A DNA stretch of 64,000 nucleotides from G963668605 sp963668605 (GTDB taxonomy: Bacteria; Acidobacteriota; Terriglobia; Bryobacterales; Bryobacteraceae), in assembly GCA_963668605.1 (NCBI GenBank), contig OY764903.1:1364001-1428000 (forward strand), in the 5' to 3' direction. Of the stretch, positions 53,374-62,353 are shown one piece after another. Positions within the stretch are counted from its first letter, which is position 1. Each line of letters opens with the position of its first letter. The translations under genes and the position numbers were made by a program. The notes beneath the pieces are model-generated. The model was not told the origin of the DNA, ran no database searches, and was given only the letters and a program-made list of their open reading frames with translations.

Positions 53374-54786
53374 TTATGACGTCAAGGGCAGCGGCAAAAA
53401 GTCGTAATCGATGATCATCTTTTCCTGAAGCGCCAGCTTCAATTCACGCTCGAGCGCCGCGTTTTCCGGGCGGCCGTAGATGTTGTTCAATTCGTTGGGA
53501 TCGGCGTCCATGTCGAAGAGTTCAAAGACAGGACGGGCGCGCGAGAAGTAGGCTTTCGCGAAGTGTGGCGCGAGTCTGCCCCAAGCATTTTCTTCCGACA
53601 TCTGCATCCAGCTTGCTTGGTAGTAACTATCCACCGGCGAATACTGCATACCCGGCGTGCAGTTGTAAATCAGCTTGTATTTGCTGGAGCGGACCATGCG
53701 CGAGAGGTCGAACGTATGTGTCGTGGTCCCTTCCTGAAACGGCCTGCCGCCGTGCGTCAGGCGCTGGCCGAAGATGTGCTTCCGGCTCTCGTAAGCCTGG
53801 CCGCGAAGGCGCGGCAGGAAACTGATCCCAGTCATCCCCTTTGCGGGCCGGATACCGGCGGCATCGAGCAGAGTCGGAGTCAGGTCCTCTCCGGATGCCA
53901 GGTCGTTCGTTACGCTTCCGGGTTGAATCCGCCCGGGCCAGCGAACCACGAACGGAACGAGCAGCCCGGGATCGTAGAGCGAACCCTTGCCGTGCGGGAA
54001 GGGAATACCATTGTCACCGGCGAAGACGACCAGCGTGTTGTCAAGACCGGCGCGCTTTTGCACGGTGTCGAGCACCAGTTGGAATTCGCCGTCCATGCGT
54101 CCAACTTCGTCATAGTAGCGACGCAGATCCTCGCGCACGCCGGGCAAATCGGGCAGCCACTTGGGAACCGGAATCTGCTTGGGATCGACGCCGCCCGGAA
54201 TGTTGTCCCAAGGGAAGTGCGGATCGTCAAAGTTGACCCACAGAAACCATGGCTTGTTGGCCGGGCGTTTGTCGAAAAACTCGTTGACGCGCTGAGCTGT
54301 CATTCCGCGCGGGGACTGGCGGTCGAGATAATCGACGCGGTTCTGAAAAGTCTGCAGGCCGTACTTTTCATAGACGGCCTTGCTGTTCGGCCCCGGCGCT
54401 CCGTCGAGGTGGAACTGGCGCCGGCAGATTCCGGTGAAGTAGCCGGCCTCGGAACGCAGCAACTCGGGGAGCGTCACGACGTCGGGCGGGAGCGGCGACG
54501 TAAAACGCCCCATCCTGGCCGCGACGGGACTGCGTCCCGTGAGAAGGGCGGTGCGCGAGGGAACGCACTGCGGCGCGGAACAGAAGAAACGGGTGAAGCG
54601 CATTCCTTCGCTCGCGAAGCGGTCGATGTTCGGGGTCCGGATCACAGGGTTTCCGTAACATCCGGTGAACTCCGCGGCATGGTCGTCAGAAAGAATCAGC
54701 AGAATATTCGGCAGGGAAGCAGGCTTCTGCTTCTGGGACAGCACGGAGGTCGCGCTGAGTTGTGAGAACGCTCGTCGGGTCAGCAT
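53374..54786 (-). CDS. Formylglycine-dependent sulfatase (type I)
   Basis: 470 residues. A Tat-like N-terminus (MLTRRAFSQLSATSVLSQ) precedes NILLILSDDHAAEFTGCYGN, then QCVPSRTALLTGRS with Cys74 as the formylglycine precursor, VVFAGDNGIPFPHGKGSLYDPG, and LRRRYYDEVGRMDGEFQLVLD-type helices. The family likeness is to heparan N-sulfatase (sulfamidase)-like S1 members that have the short SDDH start. TATACT (54794-54799, minus strand) ends 7 nt before the ATG. It faces the beta-helix gene tail to tail, 13 nt apart. Confidence 0.88.
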   Translation of the reverse strand: MLTRRAFSQLSATSVLSQKQKPASLPNILLILSDDHAAEFTGCYGNPVIRTPNIDRFASEGMRFTRFFCSAPQCVPSRTALLTGRSPVAARMGRFTSPLPPDVVTLPELLRSEAGYFTGICRRQFHLDGAPGPNSKAVYEKYGLQTFQNRVDYLDRQSPRGMTAQRVNEFFDKRPANKPWFLWVNFDDPHFPWDNIPGGVDPKQIPVPKWLPDLPGVREDLRRYYDEVGRMDGEFQLVLDTVQKRAGLDNTLVVFAGDNGIPFPHGKGSLYDPGLLVPFVVRWPGRIQPGSVTNDLASGEDLTPTLLDAAGIRPAKGMTGISFLPRLRGQAYESRKHIFGQRLTHGGRPFQEGTTTHTFDLSRMVRSSKYKLIYNCTPGMQYSPVDSYYQASWMQMSEENAWGRLAPHFAKAYFSRARPVFELFDMDADPNELNNIYGRPENAALERELKLALQEKMIIDYDFLPLPLTS

Positions 54787-54793
54787 CGAGTGT

Positions 54794-54799
54794 AGTATA
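54794..54799 (-). promoter_or_regulatory. -10-like hexamer TATACT 7 nt before a sulfatase start
   Basis: On the minus strand TATACT ends 7 nt before the ATG at 54786. No Shine-Dalgarno lies between. Confidence 0.4.
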
Positions 54800-54881
54800 T
54801 CGGCAATTGTGCAGCTGGCGCGGACTGTGCGGCAACGGAACACTGGAAGGCCTGCCGGATCAAATAAAAGGCGGCGGCGCG

Positions 54882-55979
54882 TTATAAGTGCTTGTCAAAC
54901 CAGTCTGTCATTCGCTTCTTCATGTCATCGGTGTAGACATGGCCCGTTTTCGGGTAGATGACGCTCTGGAAATTCTCCGGCACGCCGTGAATCCGGTAGA
55001 CCTGCGAGAGAACCTGTTCAAGTGTTTTCATGCCCGTTGGTGGCGAGCCAGCGTCGCTGTCGCCCGTCAGCGCGAGAAACGGCCGGGGCGCCAACAGCGC
55101 CATGATCGCTTCCGAATCGAAATGCTTCAGCAGGCCGGGCACGAAATAGTAGATGCCATGCGCGCGCAGGTTGCGGGTTGCGATGATGTCTTCGTAGCGT
55201 GTAAAACAAGCGACGCCGACGACTGCATTGATGCGGTCGTCGATCGCGGCCAGCCACCAGGCCCGCGTACTTCCCATGCTCATGCCTTGAGCGCCAATGC
55301 GCTTCGGATCCACTTCGGGGCGCGAAACGAGGTAGTCGAGCGCGATCTGTTCGTCGCGCAGCATCATGCCCCACAATGTGCGTCCCAGCCAAAGATTCAG
55401 CTTGAACTGAGACAGTTCCTGATCCGAATTCTTCGCCATGACTTCGAGGTTGCCGGCAGGGCCGCTGCCCTTGCGCTCGCCGTTGAAGTAGTTGTCGATG
55501 CCCAGAACCACATAGCCCTTGCCGCACAACAGATCGGAGACAAATTGCGACGTCGGCTGATAGCCGAACATGTTCTCCTTGCTGCTGCTATGGCCGTGCA
55601 TGGTGAGGATCGCGGGTAGCCGGCCCGCGCGTTTGTCCGGAATGGCGATATATCCGGGCACTTCCGCATCTACGCCGTTGTGAAAGACGAACTTCTCGAC
55701 GCTGCAGCCGTTCCGCTTTTCCACCGAAACAGTCCGCACCCGGAGGGGCTTCGGACGCGGCGGAATATCGCCGAGGCTGTCTACGACGATCTTCCGGACG
55801 CTCTCGCGCCGTGCCTTCCATTGCGCCAGATCCGCCGGCGCCTGAAAGCGTCCGATCGGAAGATTGCGAAACGCCTCGGGAACGCCGTCCCAGGGTGTCT
55901 GCACCGGCTGAGGTACAGGCTCCTGCGCCATACCGATTGTTACCGCAAATAAGAGTGCAAGCAGAATTTTGGTGTTCAT
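54882..55979 (-). CDS. Secreted alpha/beta-hydrolase esterase (acetylxylan-esterase/dienelactone-hydrolase-like)
   Basis: 365 residues. A signal peptide (MNTKILLALLFAVTIGMAQ) leads to an alpha/beta-hydrolase domain with the nucleophile elbow GMSMGSTRAWWLA, an oxyanion region TMHGHSSSKEN, LGIDNYFNGER and, near the end, the DSDAGSPPTGMKTLEQVL and YPKTGHVYTDDM segments with the triad Asp and His. The class deacetylates plant or microbial polysaccharides. The longer open frame to 56252 overlaps the sulfatase relic and is not the gene. ATG at 55979. Confidence 0.85.
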   Translation of the reverse strand: MNTKILLALLFAVTIGMAQEPVPQPVQTPWDGVPEAFRNLPIGRFQAPADLAQWKARRESVRKIVVDSLGDIPPRPKPLRVRTVSVEKRNGCSVEKFVFHNGVDAEVPGYIAIPDKRAGRLPAILTMHGHSSSKENMFGYQPTSQFVSDLLCGKGYVVLGIDNYFNGERKGSGPAGNLEVMAKNSDQELSQFKLNLWLGRTLWGMMLRDEQIALDYLVSRPEVDPKRIGAQGMSMGSTRAWWLAAIDDRINAVVGVACFTRYEDIIATRNLRAHGIYYFVPGLLKHFDSEAIMALLAPRPFLALTGDSDAGSPPTGMKTLEQVLSQVYRIHGVPENFQSVIYPKTGHVYTDDMKKRMTDWFDKHL

Positions 55980-55981
55980 GA

Positions 55982-56469
55982 TTACTCGATGCGTTTGAGG
56001 ATCAGGCTCTGCAAATCGAGAGCAGGGCCGGCCGCGATCGACGGCACGCGCACTTCCAGTTGGCCCGTTCCGCGCGGGAGATTGATCTCTCCCAGCCGAA
56101 GTTCCGACCAGTACATATCCCGATAGGCGCCCGTACTGACGAGGTCGCGGCGCGGCTTGGGATCCATGGGTGTTGCCTGACGGACGGTAGTGCCGATTGT
56201 CTCTCCGTCGTGCCGCAATTCCACCCGCGATCCCGTACTGCCCGTTGCGCACAGGTATCGCGCGAAGACGGCGAAGCGTCCGGGACGGATGACATCGATC
56301 TGCCAGAGAACTGCATCTTTCTCCGATCGCCGTAGCCCTGGTCGTCGGAAAGGATCAAAATCACGCTCGGTCTTCCCACCGGAGCAGCCGCTCTCATGCC
56401 AAGCGGGAGCAATGCCCCGCCGGCAACAAAGGCGCGGCGGGACAATTTACAGCCGGATGCTAAACGCAT
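55982..56469 (-). pseudogene. Internally deleted, frameshifted sulfatase remnant
   Basis: Reading the minus strand from 56469, the frame gives a Tat-like signal (KLSRRAFVAGGALLPLGM) and the sulfatase start GRPSVILILSDDQGYGD, but is out of frame thereafter. In another frame, from about 56329 down to 55982, a typical sulfatase C-terminal beta domain follows (WQIDVIRPGRFAVFARYLC, then LEVRVPSIAAGPALDLQSLILKR). The formylglycine motif and the whole catalytic core are missing. A deletion of roughly a kilobase with a frame change joins the two ends near 56330. It lies directly upstream of the esterase gene on the same strand. Confidence 0.75.
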
Positions 56470-56623
56470 GGCTTATTGTTGCGGCGACCGCCGTAGTCAC
56501 GTCAAGTGCTGCCGCGCCCGGACATAGTGCATGAACCTCGCGATCCCGCTGAGGGCGTTCAACTCAGCCAGTTTTGCGCGCGTTACCAGTCTTGAGGCGT
56601 GCTGCGAAGATCGCCGCTCGGTT

Positions 56624-58042
56624 TCATTTGCGGTAATCGGCTCCGGTCAGGCTGACCTCAACCGAGCGCTGCCACGTCTCGAGCGTTTTGTGCATATTGG
56701 CGGCCAGGTCCGCGTTCTTCGCAACGACATCGTTGCTCTCACCTGGATCCGCTTGCACATCGTAGAGTTGCGGCGTGCTGTCGGGCGGGACCACCAGTTT
56801 GTGGCGGTTTCCCAGAATGGCGGCACTGCCGCCGAAGTCCGTGGTTTTCGCGCGCGCGTGGCGGTAGTTGTTGAACACGACCGTCTCCACCTTGGCCGTC
56901 GGCGTCGTGCCGCGCTGCAACGCGCCGTCGATATACGGTCCGGGGCTCTCCTTCGCCTCCTGCCTGGTGTTGTATTGCCAGAAGCAGATGGGCGACGGGC
57001 GCTCCTTCATCCGGCCCTCCAGCAGCGGCGCGAGGCTGATGCCGTCGATCGGGCGCTTGGGCAACGGTTGTCCCACTAGATCGCAGAGGGTCGGGAGCAT
57101 GTCGCTCGTGACCGCGTTTACGTTCGTGATACGCGGCTTGATTCTCGTCGGCCATTCGATGATGCCGGGCACGCGCAATCCGCCCTCCCAGACGCTGCCC
57201 TTGTTGCCACGGAAGGCCATGTTCAGGCGCGCGTCGGCGGGAGTTCCGTTATCACCGCAATACCAGAGCAGGGTATTGCCGTTGAGCCGCTCCGATTTCA
57301 GATAGGCGCGCAACTGGCCCATTGCGCGATCCAGCGCAGTGATTTCAGCAAAGCGAGCCTGCAAATCCTTCGGAGCCTTTCCATACAACGCCAGATCCGC
57401 ATCGACGCCGGAGTATGGTGCGTGCGGCGATCCGAACCAGATCACGGTGAAGAAAGGCCGCTGCTTGACCTTACTGATATAACGTGTGGCTTCGCGTACC
57501 ACGATCTCCGAGCTTTCGCCCTGAAACGTTTGCGGCGCGGCGCCGTTGCGCACCAGCGGCGGATTCATCTCGAAAAAATTGTCGTGCGACAACCACTCGT
57601 CGAATCCCATCGCTCCTGGGTTGGTGGGCGATCCGGCTTTCACTGGTCCCAAGTGCCACTTGCCGAAATGACCGCAGGCATAACCCGCCTGCTTGAGAAG
57701 CTGCGGGAGCGTGATCTCTTCGGGGCGAATTGAGTAGTTGGGGGCAAACGCTCCGTATCGGTTTGGATGCCGTCCGGTCATGATGCTGCCGCGCGTCGGC
57801 GAGCAAACCGGCGCGGCGGAATACAGGCGGTCGAAGCGCAGCCCGCTGGCCGCCATGTCGTCCAACACGGGAGTGCGGACAAACGGGTGCCCGTTGTAGC
57901 CGGTCTCGTTCCAGCCGTGGTCATCGCCCATGCAGAGGATGATGTTCGGCCGCGATCCGGCGGCTAAAAGTTCCCGCGAAGAAAGTGCACCCGTGAGCGC
58001 TGCGGCGCTAGAGAGAAGTGTACGTCTCGAAATAGTTTGCAC
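56624..58042 (-). CDS. Formylglycine-dependent sulfatase (type I), Tat-exported
   Basis: 472 residues. The GTG at 58042 is preceded by AGGAG at good spacing and gives a Tat signal (MQTISRRTLLSSAAALTGAL), so it is preferred over the TTG at 58060. NIILCMGDDHGWNETGYNGHP, then CSPTRGSIMTGRHPNR with Cys80 as the formylglycine precursor, GHFGKWHLG, and WYCGDNGTPADARLNM with the metal-binding Asp/Asn pair. The C-terminal domain is complete. It is the third intact sulfatase in 11 kb. Confidence 0.9.
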   Translation of the reverse strand: MQTISRRTLLSSAAALTGALSSRELLAAGSRPNIILCMGDDHGWNETGYNGHPFVRTPVLDDMAASGLRFDRLYSAAPVCSPTRGSIMTGRHPNRYGAFAPNYSIRPEEITLPQLLKQAGYACGHFGKWHLGPVKAGSPTNPGAMGFDEWLSHDNFFEMNPPLVRNGAAPQTFQGESSEIVVREATRYISKVKQRPFFTVIWFGSPHAPYSGVDADLALYGKAPKDLQARFAEITALDRAMGQLRAYLKSERLNGNTLLWYCGDNGTPADARLNMAFRGNKGSVWEGGLRVPGIIEWPTRIKPRITNVNAVTSDMLPTLCDLVGQPLPKRPIDGISLAPLLEGRMKERPSPICFWQYNTRQEAKESPGPYIDGALQRGTTPTAKVETVVFNNYRHARAKTTDFGGSAAILGNRHKLVVPPDSTPQLYDVQADPGESNDVVAKNADLAANMHKTLETWQRSVEVSLTGADYRK

Positions 58043-58152
58043 TGATTGGCTCCTGTCCAATCAGCATACAGAATCGGATATCCGCATCGCTTGCGTCAGC
58101 AGCGCCGCCGCACCCGGTGCGAGTCCAACGTGTGGTGTAAGCTCCGATCGTC

Positions 58153-58158
58153 TAAACT
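58153..58158 (+). promoter_or_regulatory. -10-like hexamer TAAACT 8 nt before a phosphoesterase start
   Basis: TAAACT ends 8 nt before the ATG at 58167, the start chosen for the phosphoesterase. The frame is open upstream to 57930, but the signal-like start and this element support 58167. Confidence 0.4.
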
Positions 58159-58166
58159 TTCACAAT

Positions 58167-59075
58167 ATGCTTCGACGATCGTTTGTTGCACGCGCAGCGG
58201 GTTTGCTGGTGGCGCAACGTGCCCTGCCGCAGACTGCGCAACCGCTGTTCTCCTTCGGCTTACTTGCCGACGTTCAATATGCGGAAAAAGATGCCAAGGG
58301 AGTGCGCGCCTACCGGGAGTCGCTGGCGAAGCTGACTCATTGCGTGGCCGCTCTGCGCAAAGAGCGCCTGGAGTTCGTCATCCAGTTGGGCGATCTGGTC
58401 GACGACGGCATCGAGAACTTCGACGCGATTTTGCGAGTGCTTCGACAGGTTGGCGCCCCCCAGCTTCACGTTCTCGGCAATCACGATTTCTGCGCCCCGC
58501 GCGAGGTGGTGCTGCAGCGGCTCGGCATGACTGACGCGTACTATCACTTTGCTGCACGTGGTTGGCGCTTCGTGGTGCTGGACGGAATGAACGTCAGCGT
58601 GAGTGGCGGCTGGTCAGAATCTCACGCACTGAGCCTCGCGGGGCGCGAGATGCTGGATAAGTTGCGGTCCGAGGGCGCTAGAAATGCTCAGGCGTGGAAC
58701 GGAGCGGTGGGTCCGCAGCAACGCGAATGGCTCAAACAGACGCTTGCCGAAGCGACGAAGAGAAGTGAGAGGGCAATCGTGTTTTGCCACTTCCCGGTGC
58801 TGACGGAATCGTGCAGGCCGGAGCATTTGCTTTGGGACCACGGCGACGTGCTCAAGATTATCGAGTCAGAACCCTCTGTGGTTGCCTACATCAATGGCCA
58901 CGATCACCGAGGCGGCTACGCTGCGAAGAACGGCATACACTATCTCACCTTGCCCGGAATGGTGGAACATGATGCGGCTTCCAGTTGCCGTGTGATGGAC
59001 GTCTATCCGGAACGCCTGGTGCTGCGCACGATCGAGGATCGTGGGAGCCAAGTGCTGCCGATCCGTCCGCGTTAG
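58167..59075 (+). CDS. Exported metallophosphoesterase (calcineurin-like)
   Basis: 302 residues. A Tat-like signal (MLRRSFVARAAGLLVAQ) leads to the calcineurin-like core: GLLADVQYA, LGDLVDDGIENFD, LGNHDF, VFCHFPVLTES and NGHDHRGGY, the five metal-binding blocks. It resembles the Mn-dependent ADP-ribose/CDP-alcohol diphosphatase group (DVQYAEKD) rather than 5'-nucleotidases. The reaction here is unproven. It is divergent from the third sulfatase with 124 nt between starts. Confidence 0.87.
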   Translation: MLRRSFVARAAGLLVAQRALPQTAQPLFSFGLLADVQYAEKDAKGVRAYRESLAKLTHCVAALRKERLEFVIQLGDLVDDGIENFDAILRVLRQVGAPQLHVLGNHDFCAPREVVLQRLGMTDAYYHFAARGWRFVVLDGMNVSVSGGWSESHALSLAGREMLDKLRSEGARNAQAWNGAVGPQQREWLKQTLAEATKRSERAIVFCHFPVLTESCRPEHLLWDHGDVLKIIESEPSVVAYINGHDHRGGYAAKNGIHYLTLPGMVEHDAASSCRVMDVYPERLVLRTIEDRGSQVLPIRPR

Positions 59076-59104
59076 GACGCCTTCGCAGTTTCTTGTGAAT
59101 ACGA

Positions 59105-60172
59105 CTATTGCTTGACGAGTTCGACGCGCCGGTTCTGTGCCCGTCCTTGTGGCGTGTCGTTGGAATCTATCGGTTTCGTCGCGCCCAGACCGGCCGTGGT
59201 CAAGCGCGCTGCGTCCACCTTGAATTGCGCGACGAGCACCGCTTTCACCGCCTCTGCGCGGCGCTTCGACAGATCGAGATTCTGGGCCGCATTGCCAACC
59301 GAATCAGTGTGCCCTTCGATTTGCAGCTTCAGGTTCGGATTCGTTTCGAGGCCGCGCGCGATGGACTGGATCACGGGCGCCGATTCCGGTTTCAGCCGGT
59401 CGCTGCCGGTGTCAAAGAGAATGCCGTGCGTCACGTAGCGGCCAGACGAAGCGATCATCTGGCTGAAATCCGGCGTCGACTCGGCAAAGCGGACCATGCG
59501 ATATCCGATGGCCTGATTGGCGCCATAGAAATCGTGCGCTATCTCGACTTTGTCGATCGCCGGCAGATCGACCTGATTGAAGTCGAGTTGCTTATCGCCG
59601 TTAACGAAGGCTCGAATCCGTCCGTTCTGAATCCAGAGGTCGATCTTCACAGGCTCGTTCCAATTGGCGGGCGATCGTTTGCGCCCCAGTTCCTGGTATG
59701 GAACCTTCACTACGGCGACCATCTCCACGAGACTGGCCATGGCCGTCGTGGTCAAGACGAAAATCTGCTTCTCCTTGGAATAGAGGATTAGGTGTGCCAG
59801 TGCGCGGACCGGCTTATCCACCTTGATCTCGGCTTCAAATGTGAAGTTCTTGGGCAAGGCGGTGAGGTTGGGGAACATGGATCCCCGCTGTGTAATCGAG
59901 AGTTGGCGGATGTTCGCCGCGGCGCGCAGTTCGGGTGCGGCTCCGCGAACCTTGAAGTGCGGCGGAGCATCGCCAGCGCCCATGTCGCTGAAGTCGTCAT
60001 AGAAGATCGTCTTCTCGCCAGGGATGAAGGTCGACTTGAGAGTCGTCAGTTCAGGCTGTGGCGCGGAAGATGCCTGCGCCTGCGCCGCAATTGGAAGTCC
60101 GGCTGCCTGGGTTTGAATCGTTCCCGCAATCAGAAACGTAGATGCGAGGCAAACGAAATAAGGCTTTTTCAT
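59105..60172 (-). CDS. OmpA-family outer-membrane/periplasmic protein
   Basis: 355 residues. A signal peptide (MKKPYFVCLASTFLIAGTIQTQA) is followed by a beta-sandwich-like region of about 220 residues (DDFSDMGAGDAPPHFKVRG; FTFEAEIKVDKPVRALAHLILYS) that could be a concanavalin-like domain, then the OmpA peptidoglycan-binding domain (ILFDTGSDRLKPESAPVIQSIA, IEGHTDSVGNAAQNLDLSKRRAEAVKAVL, GATKPIDSNDTPQGRAQNRRVEL). It would link the outer envelope to peptidoglycan. ATG at 60172 chosen. Confidence 0.87.
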   Translation of the reverse strand: MKKPYFVCLASTFLIAGTIQTQAAGLPIAAQAQASSAPQPELTTLKSTFIPGEKTIFYDDFSDMGAGDAPPHFKVRGAAPELRAAANIRQLSITQRGSMFPNLTALPKNFTFEAEIKVDKPVRALAHLILYSKEKQIFVLTTTAMASLVEMVAVVKVPYQELGRKRSPANWNEPVKIDLWIQNGRIRAFVNGDKQLDFNQVDLPAIDKVEIAHDFYGANQAIGYRMVRFAESTPDFSQMIASSGRYVTHGILFDTGSDRLKPESAPVIQSIARGLETNPNLKLQIEGHTDSVGNAAQNLDLSKRRAEAVKAVLVAQFKVDAARLTTAGLGATKPIDSNDTPQGRAQNRRVELVKQ

Positions 60173-60385
60173 CTTTCTCCTCCGAACGACAGAATCGTAC
60201 ACCACAGATGGATTTCAAGGCAACTTTATCTTAGACGACAACTTACTCCGGGACCGCCGACATACGCAAAACGCCACCGCTCGATGCTAAACTCCAAGCA
60301 TTGACTGCCTTGGTTCGGCATGGCCTGGACGCCGCGTCGCTTCGGACTGCGTCGGGCAGGGTAGTGTCTCAGGCGTTCGGGAACT

Positions 60386-61168
60386 ATGCAGCAGACGCAT
60401 TGGACGGAACTTGGCGAGGAGCTTGAACCATTCGCGCGCAACTTCGTGTGGCGGGAATACGCCGATGCCGTGAACCGTGCGGCTCTGGTTCGCTGGCTTC
60501 CGCTCGCACTCTGGAAGCGGATTCTGAAAACCGATACTTTCGACGAGGCTGTTGGCGCCGGCGTGTGCGCTCTGTTGTCCGCACATAGCTCCACGCTTGT
60601 TGCCGTGGAATGCTCACTGCCGACGCTCGTGCAGGCGAAGCGCTCGCAATGCCCGCCGGTACTGCTCTGCGGAGATGTGCGGCGTCTGCCGTTGGCCGAC
60701 GGGGCTGTCGAGGCAGTCGTTTCGTTATCGACGCTCGATCACTTCGAATCGCTCGACGAGGTCAGCGTGTCGTTGCGCGAGATGCACCGGATTCTGGGAG
60801 CCGGCGGACAGTTGTTCCTAACGATGGATAACCTGGCGAACCCCGTGATCCGGCTGCGCAATAGTCTGCCTTCCGCGCCCTTGCTTCGCAGTGGCATCGT
60901 GCCGTACTATGTAGGCGCAACCTGCGGTCCCGCCGGCCTATCGAGCTTGTTGCAACAAGCTGGCTTCCGCGTGGTCCAACAACACGCCATCATGCATTCT
61001 CCACGAATCCTGGTTCTGCCGCTATGCCGCTTTCTGAGTGGCGGCCCGGCATTTCTGCAAAGAATATTTCTGCGTCTACTGCTGGCGCTTGAGAGTCTCG
61101 ACCGCTGGCCAACCTCCTCGCTGACGGGGCATTTTATTGTCGCTCACGCGATCCGGGAAGATTCATGA
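60386..61168 (+). CDS. Class I SAM-dependent methyltransferase-like protein
   Basis: 260 residues of Methyltransf_11 type. A degenerate motif I is followed by CGDVRRLPLADGAVEAVVSLSTLDHFESLDEVSVSLREMHRIL, the typical motif II-III run, and GGQLFLTMDNLANP. The first glycine-rich motif (EAVGAGVCALLSAHSSTLVAVECS) is less clear than usual. It begins an operon with a Glu-type dehydrogenase (ATGA overlap), a polytopic protein and a GT2 transferase, so it may methylate a glycan or lipid intermediate. ATG 60386 is the likely start; an upstream TAAACT at about 60285 drives no obvious gene. Confidence 0.75.
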   Translation: MQQTHWTELGEELEPFARNFVWREYADAVNRAALVRWLPLALWKRILKTDTFDEAVGAGVCALLSAHSSTLVAVECSLPTLVQAKRSQCPPVLLCGDVRRLPLADGAVEAVVSLSTLDHFESLDEVSVSLREMHRILGAGGQLFLTMDNLANPVIRLRNSLPSAPLLRSGIVPYYVGATCGPAGLSSLLQQAGFRVVQQHAIMHSPRILVLPLCRFLSGGPAFLQRIFLRLLLALESLDRWPTSSLTGHFIVAHAIREDS

Positions 61169-62343
61169 CGCCGCCCTGCGTGGTGAATGTGGACGATGGG
61201 GGCTTTCTCGCGATCGACTCTTTCGTGGGCGGGCGCTCGTGTGGAGGCTTGCGCATGGCCCTGGGCGTCGATGCCGCGGAACTGGCTCTGCTGGCCCGCA
61301 ATATGACGCTCAAATACGGCTTTCTGGGGTTGCCGCAAGGCGGCGCGAAGGGTGGAGTTAGCTTCGATCCCGACGCTCCGTTGGAAGAACGCCGGCGTCG
61401 GCTGAGTGCTTATGCCGCGGCCATCGCGCCGCTTCTGAAATCGCGTGTGTATGTCCCGATGCCTGATATGGGCACCAACGCCGCGGAGATTCGTCACATG
61501 CTGCACTCCGCTGACGTACCGGTCGGACGGCGCGAACTGCGCGGCGGCCGCTCCGGCTCCTACACGGCGCGTGGTGTGCTGGTAGCGGCGCGCGCAGCGG
61601 CGGCGCACGGCGGCATCGAATGGCGCGGCGCCCGCGCGATCATTGAGGGCTTCGGGAAGGTGGGCAGTGAGTTGGCCCGCATGTTGGAAGAGACCGGTGT
61701 GAGCGTCGTCGGCGTATCCACATCGAGCGGGGCTTTGTACAATCCCGCCGGACTGCCCGTGCAGCGTCTGCTCGCGGCGAGTGCGGCCAGCGGAACAGCG
61801 TTTGTTCAAACGTTCCCCGGCGCCGAACGTGTCGCGCCGCCGCAACTGCTCGAATTGCCTTGCGATCTACTTTTCCCCTGCGCGCGCCATCACAGCCTGC
61901 ATCGCGACAACGCAGCGCTCGTACAGGCGCGGCTAGTCTCTCCGGGTGCGAACTCCCCGTGTACGGACGAGGCTGAAGCGGTTCTGCTGCGTCGCGGGGT
62001 GCTGGTCCTGCCGGATTTCGTCAGCAATTGCGGCGGCGTGCTGGGCGGCACCATGGAGTTTGCCGGTATCGCGGACGCGGCGATCGACGCATTCATGGAG
62101 CGCCGCCTTGGCCAGCGCATCGCGGAGCTCTTTAGCCAGGCGGAGCAACAGCGGACAAGTGTTCGTGAACTTGCCACGCGCACCGCGCTCGAGCGCTTCG
62201 AGCGGGTCTGCCGGCGCGAAGCTGCTCCTGCGGCAAGCCAGCGTGTGTTTCAAGCTGGCTTGGGGCTTTACCGCCGCGGCCTGATTCCAGAGGGGCTGGT
62301 GGGCCGTCTGGCCGCGCCCTATTTCGAGCGCCTGTTGGCATGA
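61165..62343 (+). CDS. Glu/Leu/Phe/Val dehydrogenase-family oxidoreductase
   Basis: 392 residues. The dimerisation domain shows SCGGLRMALGVDAAELALLARNMTLKYGFLGLPQGGAKGG, with the catalytic lysine in GGAKGG, and VPMPDMGTNAAEIRHML. The Rossmann domain follows with IIEGFGKVGSELARMLEETG and SNCGGVLGGTMEF. It reductively aminates or deaminates an amino acid; the specificity is not clear. The N-terminus is shorter than in ordinary GDH. It overlaps the methyltransferase gene by 4 bp and precedes membrane and glycosyltransferase genes, an unusual company for a catabolic dehydrogenase. Confidence 0.85.
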   Translation: MTPPCVVNVDDGGFLAIDSFVGGRSCGGLRMALGVDAAELALLARNMTLKYGFLGLPQGGAKGGVSFDPDAPLEERRRRLSAYAAAIAPLLKSRVYVPMPDMGTNAAEIRHMLHSADVPVGRRELRGGRSGSYTARGVLVAARAAAAHGGIEWRGARAIIEGFGKVGSELARMLEETGVSVVGVSTSSGALYNPAGLPVQRLLAASAASGTAFVQTFPGAERVAPPQLLELPCDLLFPCARHHSLHRDNAALVQARLVSPGANSPCTDEAEAVLLRRGVLVLPDFVSNCGGVLGGTMEFAGIADAAIDAFMERRLGQRIAELFSQAEQQRTSVRELATRTALERFERVCRREAAPAASQRVFQAGLGLYRRGLIPEGLVGRLAAPYFERLLA

Positions 62344-62353
62344 GATTCGCATA

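Noticed and set aside
54980..56252. Extended esterase start at 56252
   Set aside because: The added residues come from the sulfatase remnant in another frame and lack a signal; ATG at 55979 gives one.
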